DNA from: Sulfuritalea sp.
GTDB taxonomy: Bacteria; Pseudomonadota; Gammaproteobacteria; Burkholderiales; Rhodocyclaceae
Length of the DNA stretch: 64,000 bases
NCBI GenBank assembly: GCA_023229685.1
Contig: JALNYT010000005.1
Span: forward strand, 195,814-259,813
Direction: 5' to 3'
The notes beneath the pieces are model-generated. The model saw nothing but the letters and a program-made list of their open reading frames with translations, was not told the DNA's origin and did no database searches. A program made the position numbers and the translations under genes. Shown piece after piece: positions 1 to 7,160 of the stretch (position 1 is the stretch's first letter; each line of letters opens with the position of its first letter).

Positions 1-7
1 ATCCACA

Positions 8-49
8 GGGGGCCGCCGCCTCTGCCATAGAGGGGCAGTCGTCGGCCCC
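8..49. repeat. Inverted repeat at the window start
   Basis: GGGGGCCG (8-15) is mirrored exactly by CGGCCCCC (42-49). A smaller nested pair, CCTCT/AGAGG, lies in the loop. It sits just upstream of a small open frame at 52. It could be the terminator or regulatory hairpin of a gene left of the window, or part of an origin; neither can be decided from here. Confidence 0.5.
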
Positions 50-51
50 CT

Positions 52-231
52 ATGGGTAACCCTATCGCTCGCTTCGATCCAGATGCCGGGCAGGGCGGGC
101 GCTTCGCGTCCGGCCATGCCGGCATCTGGAAAGAAAAGCGATTCGACCCATACCCGGTTAAAGTGCGGGGTGGTTGTGTATTTGTCCCCCGTGCTGCCTG
201 GGCGGCGATGCTAGACGAAGCTAAGGACTAA
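52..231 (+). CDS. Small hypothetical protein (59 aa)
   Basis: An ATG frame of 59 codons ends 2 bases before the next gene start, in a tight same-strand arrangement typical of an operon. The product is basic and rich in Gly, Ala and aromatic residues (FDPDAGQGGRF, PYPVKVRGGCVF) and shows no signal peptide or membrane segment. I do not recognise the family. The frame contains a perfect 11-bp inverted repeat at 79-89/119-129. There is no strong ribosome site right upstream, so the gene may depend on coupling to something left of the window. Confidence 0.45.
   Translation: MGNPIARFDPDAGQGGRFASGHAGIWKEKRFDPYPVKVRGGCVFVPRAAWAAMLDEAKD
79..129. repeat. Perfect 11-bp inverted repeat inside a small ORF
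   Basis: CCAGATGCCGG (79-89) and CCGGCATCTGG (119-129) are exact reverse complements with a 29-base GC-rich spacer. Together with the 8-49 repeat this makes the first 130 bases strongly foldable. A II/X-family replication initiator is encoded 1.1 kb away, so an origin role is possible but unproven. Confidence 0.55.
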
Positions 232-233
232 AA

Positions 234-833
234 ATGTTTGGTTCACCGATTGCTAGATGTTGGGGACCTTTTAAGGGAAAGAATGCATACCCATTGGGAT
301 ACGAATGGGTAGGGCAGCGGAACACAATACTGTTCTGCAAGGAACATTTGGTGTTGATTAACGGCGACGAGCAGAGAAGCGGCGCTTTGGATGTCATCTC
401 GGCTATGGGCCTCCTTGGAGGAGTCGTGACAGCCATTCGAGCGACAAAGGACGCCTTCGCAAATAGTAAATTTGATCTAACACCAGCCGTTGCTGCTAGT
501 CTCTTTGAGCAAAGACAGTTGATTTGGTGCATGAATAGTGACGCCGAAATTTGGCGCTACGAAAAGAAACCTTGGATGTTCATTAAATCCCATGCTGATC
601 AGCTTTATTGCAGGTTCAATACGATGGCAGGAATAATTCACTGCTGCCTTGTCCTTAGCAGCACCACCGAAACCATCGCGGCCTACCAAGCTAAAAACGA
701 GGCCCAATTCCCGCAGACGTGGAGGGGCACAGATATTGATAGCCTCTTCAAAATTGTAGTGGTTCAGCGCGGGGTGGCCGAGAAGGATGTTCGACAGGTC
801 ATGGCGTCATCGAGACTGAACCTGCCTGACTGA
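234..833 (+). CDS. Hypothetical protein (199 aa)
   Basis: The ATG at 234 follows an AAGGA site at about 224-228, and the gene starts 2 bases after the preceding small frame. The product has no family I recognise. It has a moderately hydrophobic Ala/Gly/Leu stretch around residues 50-68 (ALDVISAMGLLGG) that could be a membrane or buried helix, then a polar C-terminal half with several Trp and Cys residues. The DNA is clearly less GC-rich than the core genes from 15.5 kb on, which fits acquired DNA. It belongs with the 880-1092 gene in a short plus-strand run facing the replication initiator on the other strand. Confidence 0.6.
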   Translation: MFGSPIARCWGPFKGKNAYPLGYEWVGQRNTILFCKEHLVLINGDEQRSGALDVISAMGLLGGVVTAIRATKDAFANSKFDLTPAVAASLFEQRQLIWCMNSDAEIWRYEKKPWMFIKSHADQLYCRFNTMAGIIHCCLVLSSTTETIAAYQAKNEAQFPQTWRGTDIDSLFKIVVVQRGVAEKDVRQVMASSRLNLPD

Positions 834-879
834 CAACATGCTTCCTCCTACATCTTTTCACAATCACGAAGGTATTCCC

Positions 880-1092
880 ATGAGCAGTTTTAAGGTTGAA
901 ATCTTCTTCGAGTCAGAGGGCGCGGTGAAATCAGATCCGGCGTTGACTACCGAAGTAATTGCTGACGATGAAATACACGCCCTGAGTCTCGCAAGATCCA
1001 CTCTGAAGGATTCGCATCCTGAAATGAATTTTATGAAGGTGTGGTGTTGGAATATTCAAAAACTCGACTATGTGGCCGACCTCCCGGGCTGA
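880..1092 (+). CDS. Small hypothetical protein (70 aa)
   Basis: An upstream in-frame ATG exists at 838, but the ATG at 880 has a GAAGG ribosome site 8 bases before it and begins a sensible protein (MSSFKVEIFF), so 880 is preferred. The product is acidic, with an alternating N-terminal strand-like segment and an Asp/Glu-rich middle. No family is recognised. It ends 139 bases before the stop codon of the converging II/X replication gene; the spacer at 1093-1230 holds no gene or strong hairpin that I can see. Confidence 0.55.
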   Translation: MSSFKVEIFFESEGAVKSDPALTTEVIADDEIHALSLARSTLKDSHPEMNFMKVWCWNIQKLDYVADLPG

Positions 1093-1230
1093 TCGTCTGC
1101 TTTTCGAAAACCAGGCGCACTGGTTTGGATTGGTATTAAGCAGTCACGAGGCGACCGAGATAAGCTTCGTTTAGTGCCTACGATTGTCGGGTTTGGCGTG
1201 CCAGCCACGGACAGACAGCGAAATTAAACG

Positions 1231-2271
1231 CTAGCTTTTTTTCTGGAAATAGAGCGGCGTGTTGATAGCCCATTCGGGCACTTGTGCAATAGCCTCAGGG
1301 CGAAGGACACGGACTAGAGGAATCACGTTGCTAGCTTTCGGCGGTTGCCTGATAGCGATGTCAATTCCGTGTTTCAGTAGTTCCGAGCGGTAGCGGTAGA
1401 AGGTCGCTCGCGAGTACATGCCACGGAGATCTTCACCTTCCTTCCAGAGCTTATAGACTGCGACCAAGCGGCCGGGCAAGCCCTCGATGGACGCTGATGT
1501 AAGGCTGAATTGTTCTGCCATGCTTAGCCCCTCGATCTTGGAGAGCAATTGTTCCAGCGGAGTCGAACTATTCCAGCCACTGGCGCGATCAAGGTGAAGT
1601 TCCTTCAACGCCATAGCGCGGAGAGTTAGTTCACCACAGAGCTTATTGTCCGCCCATTTATGGAGCGTGTCATGCTGGGCTATATCGCGCGGAAGCGAAT
1701 GTCCTTTGCTGACCGCATCGAGTTCATCTCCTTTGCTGTAGAACTTGACCGACCATCGGCGGGAGTGCTGTCCAAAATAGAGAGTGCTGCCCCGCGTTAC
1801 CGGGCGACCATGGCGGCTCTTGGACTGGAATTCAGCAGCGCGTAGCCAAGCTCGAACATCCGGACGGCGGGGGAGTTCCCACATAGCGGTGCAATCGACC
1901 CGCTTTAGATCATATTTTCCCCGACGCCACGAGTTCAGATCATCCAGGCTGGGGGAAAGATGGAGCAGGGTAGTTAGGCGCTCCATGGTCGCAAAAACAA
2001 GCTCGCGCAAGTCGTCGGAGCCGAACAGATTGTGACCTTGCAGCCATTTGGCCGGGTTGCCATCGAGCATGATATTGGCTGTCCCAATCGATTTCACGCT
2101 GATGTTCGCTTCGTGACTCCCGGGAACAGATACTTTCTTCTCGACTTGCCATTCGATCTCGCCATCACGCGTTATCGAGGCCACAAATCCACCGACAACA
2201 TCGCCGGAGTTTTGGCAAGGAAGAATAGCGGTCACCCAGTCAATCACGATACGTGACCAAAGTGTGACCAT
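1231..2271 (-). CDS. II/X family phage/plasmid replication initiator
   Basis: The 346-residue product matches the gene II/X replication-protein family (Phage_CRI) of filamentous phages and related plasmids. The recognisable pattern is IDWVTAILPC near the N-terminus, then NPAKWLQGHNLFGSDDL, VDCTAMWELP, and a RHGRPVTRGSTLYFG...WSVKFYSKG core. These proteins nick the replicative form at the plus origin to start rolling-circle replication. The ATG at 2271 has no clear ribosome site; a GTG at 2247 (beginning VIDW) is an alternative and would match how many relatives start. No coat, Zot or single-strand-binding gene is visible next to it, so in this window it stands alone among unknown small genes. 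It lies outside the proposed attR of the satellite and probably belongs to a separate element. Confidence 0.85.
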   Translation of the reverse strand: MVTLWSRIVIDWVTAILPCQNSGDVVGGFVASITRDGEIEWQVEKKVSVPGSHEANISVKSIGTANIMLDGNPAKWLQGHNLFGSDDLRELVFATMERLTTLLHLSPSLDDLNSWRRGKYDLKRVDCTAMWELPRRPDVRAWLRAAEFQSKSRHGRPVTRGSTLYFGQHSRRWSVKFYSKGDELDAVSKGHSLPRDIAQHDTLHKWADNKLCGELTLRAMALKELHLDRASGWNSSTPLEQLLSKIEGLSMAEQFSLTSASIEGLPGRLVAVYKLWKEGEDLRGMYSRATFYRYRSELLKHGIDIAIRQPPKASNVIPLVRVLRPEAIAQVPEWAINTPLYFQKKS

Positions 2272-2323
2272 GCCCAGCCGAAACTAGCCTACTCAGGACT
2301 GATCGGCGGGCTTTCTGCGCAAG

Positions 2324-2349
2324 AAAAAAGCCAAGGAAGACCCTTGGCT
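2324..2349 (-). terminator. Rho-independent terminator beyond attR
   Basis: Read on the minus strand, AGCCAAGG - GTCTT - CCTTGGCT is followed by six T residues (2324-2329). It lies about 36 bases beyond the putative attR in the ssrA direction of transcription. That is where the chromosomal ssrA terminator would sit before insertion of the element. Confidence 0.8.
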
Positions 2350-2384
2350 GGGGCGGTCCCCGGTGGTTTCCGGAGACCGTCAGT

Positions 2385-2398
2385 TTGGTGGGGCGGCG
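2385..2398. other. Putative attR of the ssrA-integrated element
   Basis: TTGGTGGGGCGGCG repeats, in direct orientation and with one missing base, the ssrA 3'-end sequence TTGGTGGAGGCGGCG at 15125-15139. Flanking support comes from GTTACCCC arm-type repeats just inside it (2461-2500), matched by similar repeats beside the integrase, and from a terminator just outside it. The short, gapped core makes this probable rather than certain. Confidence 0.5.
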
Positions 2399-2460
2399 TC
2401 TACCGAATAACACGCCGGAAGCATTGCAAATACAGCGTTTCGTATAACGTGCAAGGCACT

Positions 2461-2500
2461 GTTACCCCCATAGTTACCCCTTCCAGATCGATGCTACCCC
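2461..2500. other. Integrase arm-type sites, distal end
   Basis: GTTACCCC occurs at 2461-2468 and 2473-2480, with a variant GCTACCCC at 2493-2500. The same octamer with nearly the same spacing lies next to the integrase gene at 14990-15046. Repeats of this kind at both ends of an integrated element are typical of tyrosine-integrase arm sites. Confidence 0.55.
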
Positions 2501-2506
2501 TCGATT

Positions 2507-2530
2507 GCCGTCCCGCCAACGCCGACTCTC
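2507..2530 (-). repeat. Dispersed 22-bp motif, copy 1
   Basis: The minus strand reads AGTCGGCGTTGGCGGGACGG followed by C, one base off the consensus. It lies in the gene-poor stretch just inside attR. Confidence 0.75.
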
Positions 2531-3073
2531 TCAGGCTCGAAACTCTTTTGGCCGTCCACGATCCTGACCGCTCAGTCACGGTGCTTGCAAGGAACCCGCA
2601 AGCCCCGCGCCATCGCTACCGCATCGCGTACTGGACACCGCCGTCGCGCAAACAACCGCGCCACGGCTTTGTGCCTTCGGTCAGCGCTGCTGCTCCTGCC
2701 CCGCCGCCGCTGCGCCACTGCGCAGGCCAGCGATAACCCCGCTCGCCAGCTTGCGGCTTGCAGGCGGCTACCTCGTCGTGATCTGAACCGCGCCGTCACG
2801 CGGTGAAGCTGCGTCACGGCTTTGTCTCTCCTGCTATCGCCGTCCCGCCAGCGCCGACTTTTGCCCTGGGCTGCCTTGGTCGCGTGCTGCCCGCCGCCTG
2901 CGCCGTCGGCGATGAAGCTGCCCACGGCTTCGGCGGCTACGTTGTTGGTGCCATCTCAACGTCTTGCACTTCGTTGCCCGCCGCCGCTTACCTGCGGTGA
3001 AGCGGACGGCTGCGATGCCGGCGCGTGTCGGCAATGAAAGGCAAGTCAGTTCGCTCTGCTCAACTGCACCCAG
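2531..3073. other. Gene-poor GC-rich stretch
   Basis: I see no convincing gene here. Open frames on both strands are Arg/Ala-rich, lack ribosome sites and resemble nothing known. Short phrases such as CACGGCTT recur several times (about 2662, 2815 and 2923), giving a loosely repetitive texture. One copy of the dispersed motif (2839-2862) is embedded. Confidence 0.5.
2839..2862 (-). repeat. Dispersed 22-bp motif, copy 2
   Basis: The minus strand reads AAAAGTCGGCGCTGGCGGGA and continues CGGC, an exact match to the consensus. It is intergenic within the element. Confidence 0.85.
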
Positions 3074-3222
3074 CCGGGCAGGGGTAAATCGCAAGCGATT
3101 GAACATAACCGCGCATTACCCAAAGTAGGCCAGTCGCTGCGCAGGGCTTCGCTTGGTGGCCTACCGCTCGCGCGCCCTGCGGGTTCGGGTAATGGTCGGT
3201 TATGTCTTGCGCCCCAGCCCGG
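3074..3222. repeat. 149-bp imperfect palindrome
   Basis: Outer arms CCGGGCAGGGG (3074-3084) and CCCCAGCCCGG (3212-3222) match at 10 of 11 positions. Next, ACATAACC...CATTACCC (3103-3121) pairs with 3187-3205 at 17 of 19. Inside, GTAGGCCA (3125-3132) pairs exactly with TGGCCTAC (3157-3164). GCAGGGC (3141-3147), in the loop of that hairpin, is complementary to GCCCTGC (3174-3180) outside it, so a pseudoknot or alternative fold is possible. There is no coding content. It could be a MITE-like remnant, a recombination site or an origin element. Confidence 0.75.
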
Positions 3223-3332
3223 ACAATGGCTATGTCAGTGCTTCGCATCGGGCTGGTTCCGCTTCCGCGCTGTTGCGCGGTCACTCGCCGGCTTGGCCGG
3301 TCGTCAGATGGTTGCCCATCAACAGCGTCATG

Positions 3333-3575
3333 CTACCGCTTGCGTTTCGTCGCAACCAGTTCGGACTCGACCATTCCAATGAGCGTACTTCCCGAACTAT
3401 CGAGTGCGGCTGCTAGTTTGAGAATCGTGGTAAGCGACGGTTGCTGCTGGCCCAGTTCGAGGATGCTGACATAAGTGCGCCGCAGATCAGCCTCGAACCC
3501 GAGTTCTTCCTGCGTCAGGCCCGCCTCTTGGCGTAACTGACGGAGAACCTTCCCAAAGGCAACTGCTGGCTCCAA
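3333..3575 (-). CDS. XRE-family helix-turn-helix regulator
   Basis: The 80-residue product is a compact Cro/C1-type DNA-binding domain. LRQLRQEAGLTQEELGFEAD forms the first helices, followed by the recognition-helix region RRTYVSILELGQQQPSLTTI and a short basic tail. The start is TTG at 3573-3575, chosen because a GGAGG ribosome site lies 5 bases before it. That ribosome site is half of a perfect 8-bp inverted repeat (3578-3585/3593-3600), so either autorepression or RNA-level masking of the start is likely. It is divergent from the plus-strand cargo genes and is the obvious candidate for their regulator; that link is inferred. Confidence 0.85.
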   Translation of the reverse strand: MEPAVAFGKVLRQLRQEAGLTQEELGFEADLRRTYVSILELGQQQPSLTTILKLAAALDSSGSTLIGMVESELVATKRKR

Positions 3576-3577
3576 AT

Positions 3578-3600
3578 ATTCCTCCCACTATTGGAGGAAT
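3578..3600. promoter_or_regulatory. Inverted repeat overlapping the regulator's ribosome site
   Basis: ATTCCTCC (3578-3585) and GGAGGAAT (3593-3600) are perfect complements with a 7-base spacer. In the minus-strand transcript the downstream arm contains the GGAGG ribosome site of the TTG-started XRE gene, so the stem would hide it. As DNA it also has the form of a dimer operator in the divergent region. Confidence 0.65.
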
Positions 3601-3763
3601 TAAGCCGGAAGGTTATGATTGTGTCGTCCTACAGTTATAGGAACCGAACTCACCCATGGTGAATGAAGTCTTTGGAAATCGCCAACCCGGTCAACACGGT
3701 CGCTGCGCGATAAGGCCTCGCAGTGCCGGTTACTTCTCGGGTGGCAACGTAAAAGGAGCTTGT

Positions 3764-4120
3764 ATGTTCGAGTTCTTCACCAGAAAGTTCTCAAGAAATG
3801 ACTCGGTTAGCTTGTGTGCAACATTGGCAAAGAACGCGAGCATTGATGCTGTCATGGAAAGCGGCAACTATTGTGGATTTTTAATTGTTATCGATGCAGA
3901 CGGCGCTTCGTTGGCGCCTCACTTTAAGTACCCAGAAGCAAGAACCGCCTTTATTTCTGCGGTCGAAGGTCGACTTAAAAATGGGGAGTATCAAGACCCC
4001 GGCGACGGATTGGATATGGTGATGGAAATGCGCGAACTTTCCGGCTGGAAACCAAATTTCAATGTTGGCCGCGCAGTAATAGGCCGCGGAAACAAGCCCC
4101 TCTTTAATTGGAACCCATGA
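3764..4120 (+). CDS. Hypothetical cargo protein (118 aa)
   Basis: A longer in-frame start at 3656 exists, but the ATG at 3764 has an AAAGGAG ribosome site 7 bases upstream and begins MFEFFTRKFS, so 3764 is used. The product is a small soluble-looking alpha/beta protein with a central strand pattern (NYCGFLIVIDADGASLAP). No family is recognised. The opening MF-x-x-F-x-R/K resembles the starts of the genes at 4220 and 6244. It is the first plus-strand gene after the XRE regulator. The leader at 3601-3763 probably carries its promoter. Confidence 0.6.
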   Translation: MFEFFTRKFSRNDSVSLCATLAKNASIDAVMESGNYCGFLIVIDADGASLAPHFKYPEARTAFISAVEGRLKNGEYQDPGDGLDMVMEMRELSGWKPNFNVGRAVIGRGNKPLFNWNP

Positions 4121-4219
4121 GCCGGGTCGGCCTGAACTCTTTCGTTAATCCTCTCTATGCCGACATCTCTGCCGCGCAGATTTGCAATTAGCTGAAATCA
4201 CCCTTGCTGAGGGTCTGCC

Positions 4220-4804
4220 ATGTTTTCACTATTTAAGACGAAATATACGGACGATGAGAAGCAATACCTTAAGCCCATCGAAACAGCGATACTGGCTAAT
4301 GGCGTCATACGAGATGAAGCGACGTCCTTGGCGCGAGAAATACTCGATGCAGCCATAGAGAGAGCTCAAAAAACAGGCCTTCGTGGCGTGAAGAATCTTG
4401 GCGATAAAGCAATTAGAGATGAGCGCTTTACCCAGAAGAGATTAAGCGCTGGCCTAACCAAGGACGACATATTGAGGCATCTCAATCGCGACTATGTCAT
4501 GGTAGTTGCCGAGATAATGCTAATTGACGCCCATCGCTTTTCGATATTTCAAACCTTGACAGCCGAGGGTGAGAGTTCCGCGAACGCAGTTCGATTTCTT
4601 CGGAAGACGTTCTTCTATTGCGACGATCCGGAGAAATCCCATCAAGCTTACCAAGGCGACGATGCAGACATCTATCCAGAATTTACGCTGCGCCATGAAA
4701 AATGGCGCAGTCAAATATCTCCAGCAGAAGTTCAGGAGTTGGCTAGCCGTTATTCCACCTATAACGCGATGGTGAGAGATTTAATCAGGAAAGGCATCAT
4801 CTGA
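4220..4804 (+). CDS. Hypothetical cargo protein (194 aa)
   Basis: An ATG opens a 194-residue, mostly helical, charged protein beginning MFSLFKTKYT. A weak TGAGGG ribosome site lies about 9 bases upstream. The middle contains a hydrophobic helix (YVMVVAEIMLIDAHRF). No signal peptide, nuclease or kinase motif is visible and no family is recognised. It is AT-richer than the core genes. It lies 99 bases after the preceding gene and is followed closely by the gene at 4857, so these may be separate small units under a shared promoter. Confidence 0.65.
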   Translation: MFSLFKTKYTDDEKQYLKPIETAILANGVIRDEATSLAREILDAAIERAQKTGLRGVKNLGDKAIRDERFTQKRLSAGLTKDDILRHLNRDYVMVVAEIMLIDAHRFSIFQTLTAEGESSANAVRFLRKTFFYCDDPEKSHQAYQGDDADIYPEFTLRHEKWRSQISPAEVQELASRYSTYNAMVRDLIRKGII

Positions 4805-4856
4805 AATCGAAGAAGGTGCCGCGTTGCCATTCGTGCTGTTCATCCGGAGGAATAAC

Positions 4857-5240
4857 ATGGCAGGGTTAAGGCTTTATCAAGAGCAGCTTCCCATTCTCTA
4901 TCCGCATACCTTTGCCGGGATGCAGAAGTGGGTTATGGCTATGGCTGATGTTTCAAATGACATCGGCAAGAAGACGTGGTTTGGTAAAGATAAAGGCGCT
5001 ATCGCTTACCAAAAATTTCTTAGCTCACTGAAGCAGACGATTATCGGTTTGACTCTTGACGGGAAAATTCGAGAGTCAGCGAGCGCCGACGAAGTTGTTT
5101 CGGCCTTGGAAGAAGTGTTGTCAAAGTTTGCCTTGGCATTTCCTAACTGGCCGGAAGCCTACAGATTTGCCAACTCCTTTTTCAGTCAGAACAATAAATC
5201 AGACTATATGGCGGTGATCAATAGGCTGCGCTCATGCTGA
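4857..5240 (+). CDS. Hypothetical cargo protein (127 aa)
   Basis: The start at 4857 has a canonical GGAGG site (4846-4850) 6 bases before it; an earlier in-frame start at 4824 lacks one. The product is a soluble helical protein (MAGLRLYQEQLPILYPHTF) with no family I can name. Its stop codon overlaps the start of the next gene (ATGCTGA), so the two are translationally coupled. Confidence 0.65.
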   Translation: MAGLRLYQEQLPILYPHTFAGMQKWVMAMADVSNDIGKKTWFGKDKGAIAYQKFLSSLKQTIIGLTLDGKIRESASADEVVSALEEVLSKFALAFPNWPEAYRFANSFFSQNNKSDYMAVINRLRSC

Positions 5241-5665
5241 AAATCAATTTGGGGCGCAACCTTGACGACGGCTTGAAACGCCTACTGTTCGCTACTGCGC
5301 TGCTCCCAGCAGTTACCTTTGCAGCAAGCGTGCAATGCCTGATTGGCACAGCAAGGTGCATAAATAGTCAAGGCACACAGATACCATCAAAGCAAGTCAT
5401 CGAGATTCTCGATAGATGTGCGGAATTCACACGAGGCGATGTTGGCCGAATCGCTCTACGACTTAGCTACAAGGAAATCAATGATCGTTCCGGCAATTCA
5501 ATTACCCCGTTGGTCAAAGCCTGGTATGCCTTCGATGATATTTACGATAGCCCGCTCAGGTTTGACCGGAAAGCAAATGCCGAAGAAACGCGGTACTTGG
5601 AGATCAAGCGTAGTTGTCAGCAGTTAGAGCGAGACTTCAATGACGACAGCAAATGGACCAAATGA
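5234..5665 (+). CDS. Putative secreted hypothetical protein (143 aa)
   Basis: The ATG overlaps the upstream stop by 7 bases. Residues 14-31 (LKRLLFATALLPAVTFAA) look like a signal peptide preceded by a longer polar N-terminus, with cleavage likely near the AAS. The mature part has four Cys (around QCLIGTARC, DRCAEF and RSCQQL), which would suit periplasmic disulfides. No family is recognised. The next gene, a nuclease that also has an N-terminal hydrophobic segment, starts 4 bases downstream, so the two products may act together outside the cytoplasm. Confidence 0.6.
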   Translation: MLKINLGRNLDDGLKRLLFATALLPAVTFAASVQCLIGTARCINSQGTQIPSKQVIEILDRCAEFTRGDVGRIALRLSYKEINDRSGNSITPLVKAWYAFDDIYDSPLRFDRKANAEETRYLEIKRSCQQLERDFNDDSKWTK

Positions 5666-5668
5666 GTC

Positions 5669-6166
5669 ATGTCCATGGTTCTCAGTCTCGTCGTATTGGG
5701 CGTGTTGCTTCAGGCAGGACTGCTACTAGCCGACACCATTGAGGGGCGGGTCGTCAGCATCAGCGACGGCGACACCATCACCGTTCTCGACAGCGCCAAG
5801 ACACAGCACAAGATTCGCCTTGCCGGCATCGACGCGCCAGAATCCAAACAGGCATTTGGCCAGGCATCGAAGAAGCATCTGTCCGATTTGGTGTTTGATT
5901 GTGACGTCACCCTCTACTGCGGGAAGACCGACAAGTACCGGCGCGAGGTTTGCGTGGTGCTGATCGATGGCAAGGATGCAAATCTCGCCCAAGTGACGGC
6001 CGGCATGGCGTGGTGGTATCGGAAGTACCAGAAGGAGCAGACGGCGCAGCAGCGGGCCGATTACGAGGCCGCAGAGATCACGGCCAAGGCTGGCAGGATC
6101 GGGCTATGGTTAGATGCTGATCCCGTGGCGCCTTGGGAGTGGCGTAAGGCGAAGCGCGAGAACTGA
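5669..6166 (+). CDS. Exported thermonuclease-like protein (SNase family)
   Basis: The 165-residue product is a staphylococcal-nuclease homologue: VVSISDGDTITV, then IRLAGIDAPESKQAFG with the expected Arg and Glu of the active site, then TDKYRREV supplying the second Arg, and a C-terminal GLWLDADPVAPWEWR typical of bacterial members. Residues 2-21 (SMVLSLVVLGVLLQAGLLLA) form a signal peptide or anchor, so it probably works in the periplasm or outside, hydrolysing DNA or RNA with Ca2+. It follows the secreted hypothetical protein by 3 bases. Such genes are common on plasmids and integrated elements; here it is the only cargo gene with a clear biochemical function. Confidence 0.9.
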   Translation: MSMVLSLVVLGVLLQAGLLLADTIEGRVVSISDGDTITVLDSAKTQHKIRLAGIDAPESKQAFGQASKKHLSDLVFDCDVTLYCGKTDKYRREVCVVLIDGKDANLAQVTAGMAWWYRKYQKEQTAQQRADYEAAEITAKAGRIGLWLDADPVAPWEWRKAKREN

Positions 6167-6243
6167 TGCGGCGAGTGTGCAGTGGGTGGCGAGCGTAAAG
6201 GCAACCATTTCAATGTTAGGCATGTAATTAAGGAGCGTGCAAC

Positions 6244-6756
6244 ATGTTTGGTCTATTCAAGAAAAAGCCATCACCAAAAGAACTCGTTGAGAGCCTTCGA
6301 CCTCACTACGCAGAGGTTGTGTCTCTTGTTAATGCCATTGATGAGCCATTCGTCAATCTTTATGAGGCAGGAATTTTTGTTTCCACTGTAGCCACCTCAA
6401 AGATTTTGACTTTTCAGAAAGTTGACCCACCAGCATTCGCGGACGAATTTAACGCCATGTGGGTAAGTTATCTTATTGGTAGCTATTCAGTTAACGGAGA
6501 AAGCCCGCCCAAGAACGTAGTCGTGGCACGGCTGCAAGAGAAATTTCCTATCTACCGGAAACTCTTTTTCAAAACGATTGACCCCAGCCGCAAGGAGAAA
6601 GCTCACGACAATGGAGTCCAGTTAATGTGGGAACTCTTCAGCAATTGCACAGGTAAACAGAAGCCAGAAGGTAAAGGCAACTTCATCAAGCTGGTGGTTG
6701 CTTCCGGTCAGCTTGTAGTCATTGGTGCGAGCATTCTCAAAGAGGTCCACGAGTAG
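6244..6756 (+). CDS. Hypothetical cargo protein (170 aa)
   Basis: A strong AAGGAG site precedes the ATG at 6244. The product begins MFGLFKKKPSPKELVESL and continues as a helical soluble protein with a moderately hydrophobic C-terminal helix (KLVVASGQLVVIGASIL). No family is recognised. The MF-x-x-F-K start recurs in the cargo genes at 3764 and 4220, though without further similarity that I can see. It is the last plus-strand cargo gene and converges with the minus-strand gene ending at 6827. Confidence 0.65.
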   Translation: MFGLFKKKPSPKELVESLRPHYAEVVSLVNAIDEPFVNLYEAGIFVSTVATSKILTFQKVDPPAFADEFNAMWVSYLIGSYSVNGESPPKNVVVARLQEKFPIYRKLFFKTIDPSRKEKAHDNGVQLMWELFSNCTGKQKPEGKGNFIKLVVASGQLVVIGASILKEVHE

Positions 6757-6826
6757 TTACGAGAGTTCCAGCGCCAAAAATGCCTACATGGCGGTCAAGC
6801 GGAACGCGCCAAAAGCGGCGCGCCCC

Positions 6827-7138
6827 TTACCCTTCGTCACCGGCGGACCCATCGTAATGGATCATGCCCGTCAGTTTGCCGACCAAAATCACGCGGCTGC
6901 TGCGAAGCACTGCCATACCGTTGTTGTCGTTGGTCCATGGCACATAGATGTACCAGCAGGGTTCGGATGGGGTGTTATAAATGCGACAGTCATCCGGTTT
7001 CGCTCCATGGCAAATCAGCGGCGCGCTTCGGGCATGGTCTGCCAATGCGTCAGCAACGATTCGCAGGGCCTCGCGCCGTGATATGGGCGAGAACATGCGC
7101 CCCAGCATTTGTTGTAGCCAATCTTTCGTCATCTTCAT
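6827..7138 (-). CDS. Conserved hypothetical protein of integrative elements (103 aa)
   Basis: The 103-residue product has an aromatic-rich C-terminal half (PCWYIYVPWTNDNNGMAVLR, then SSRVILVGKLTG and YDGSAGDEG). From memory this resembles an unnamed small family found on proteobacterial mobile elements; no molecular function is known to me. The ATG at 7138 sits 22 bases after the gene that ends at 7161 on the same strand, so it probably belongs to the HTH-led minus-strand transcript. Confidence 0.6.
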   Translation of the reverse strand: MKMTKDWLQQMLGRMFSPISRREALRIVADALADHARSAPLICHGAKPDDCRIYNTPSEPCWYIYVPWTNDNNGMAVLRSSRVILVGKLTGMIHYDGSAGDEG

Positions 7139-7160
7139 TGCCCGGTTCTGCTGCTCATGA

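Noticed and set aside
2572..3106. Arg/Ala-rich open frames on both strands near attR
   Set aside because: No ribosome sites, extreme composition and mutual overlap; treated as non-coding.
3074..3222. Integron attC site
   Set aside because: The arms do not end in the R-Y-Y-Y-A-A-C / G-T-T-R-R-R-Y consensus, no integrase of the IntI type is present, and the cargo genes are not separated by similar sites.
3074..3222. Retron msr-msd
   Set aside because: No reverse transcriptase gene is encoded anywhere in the window.
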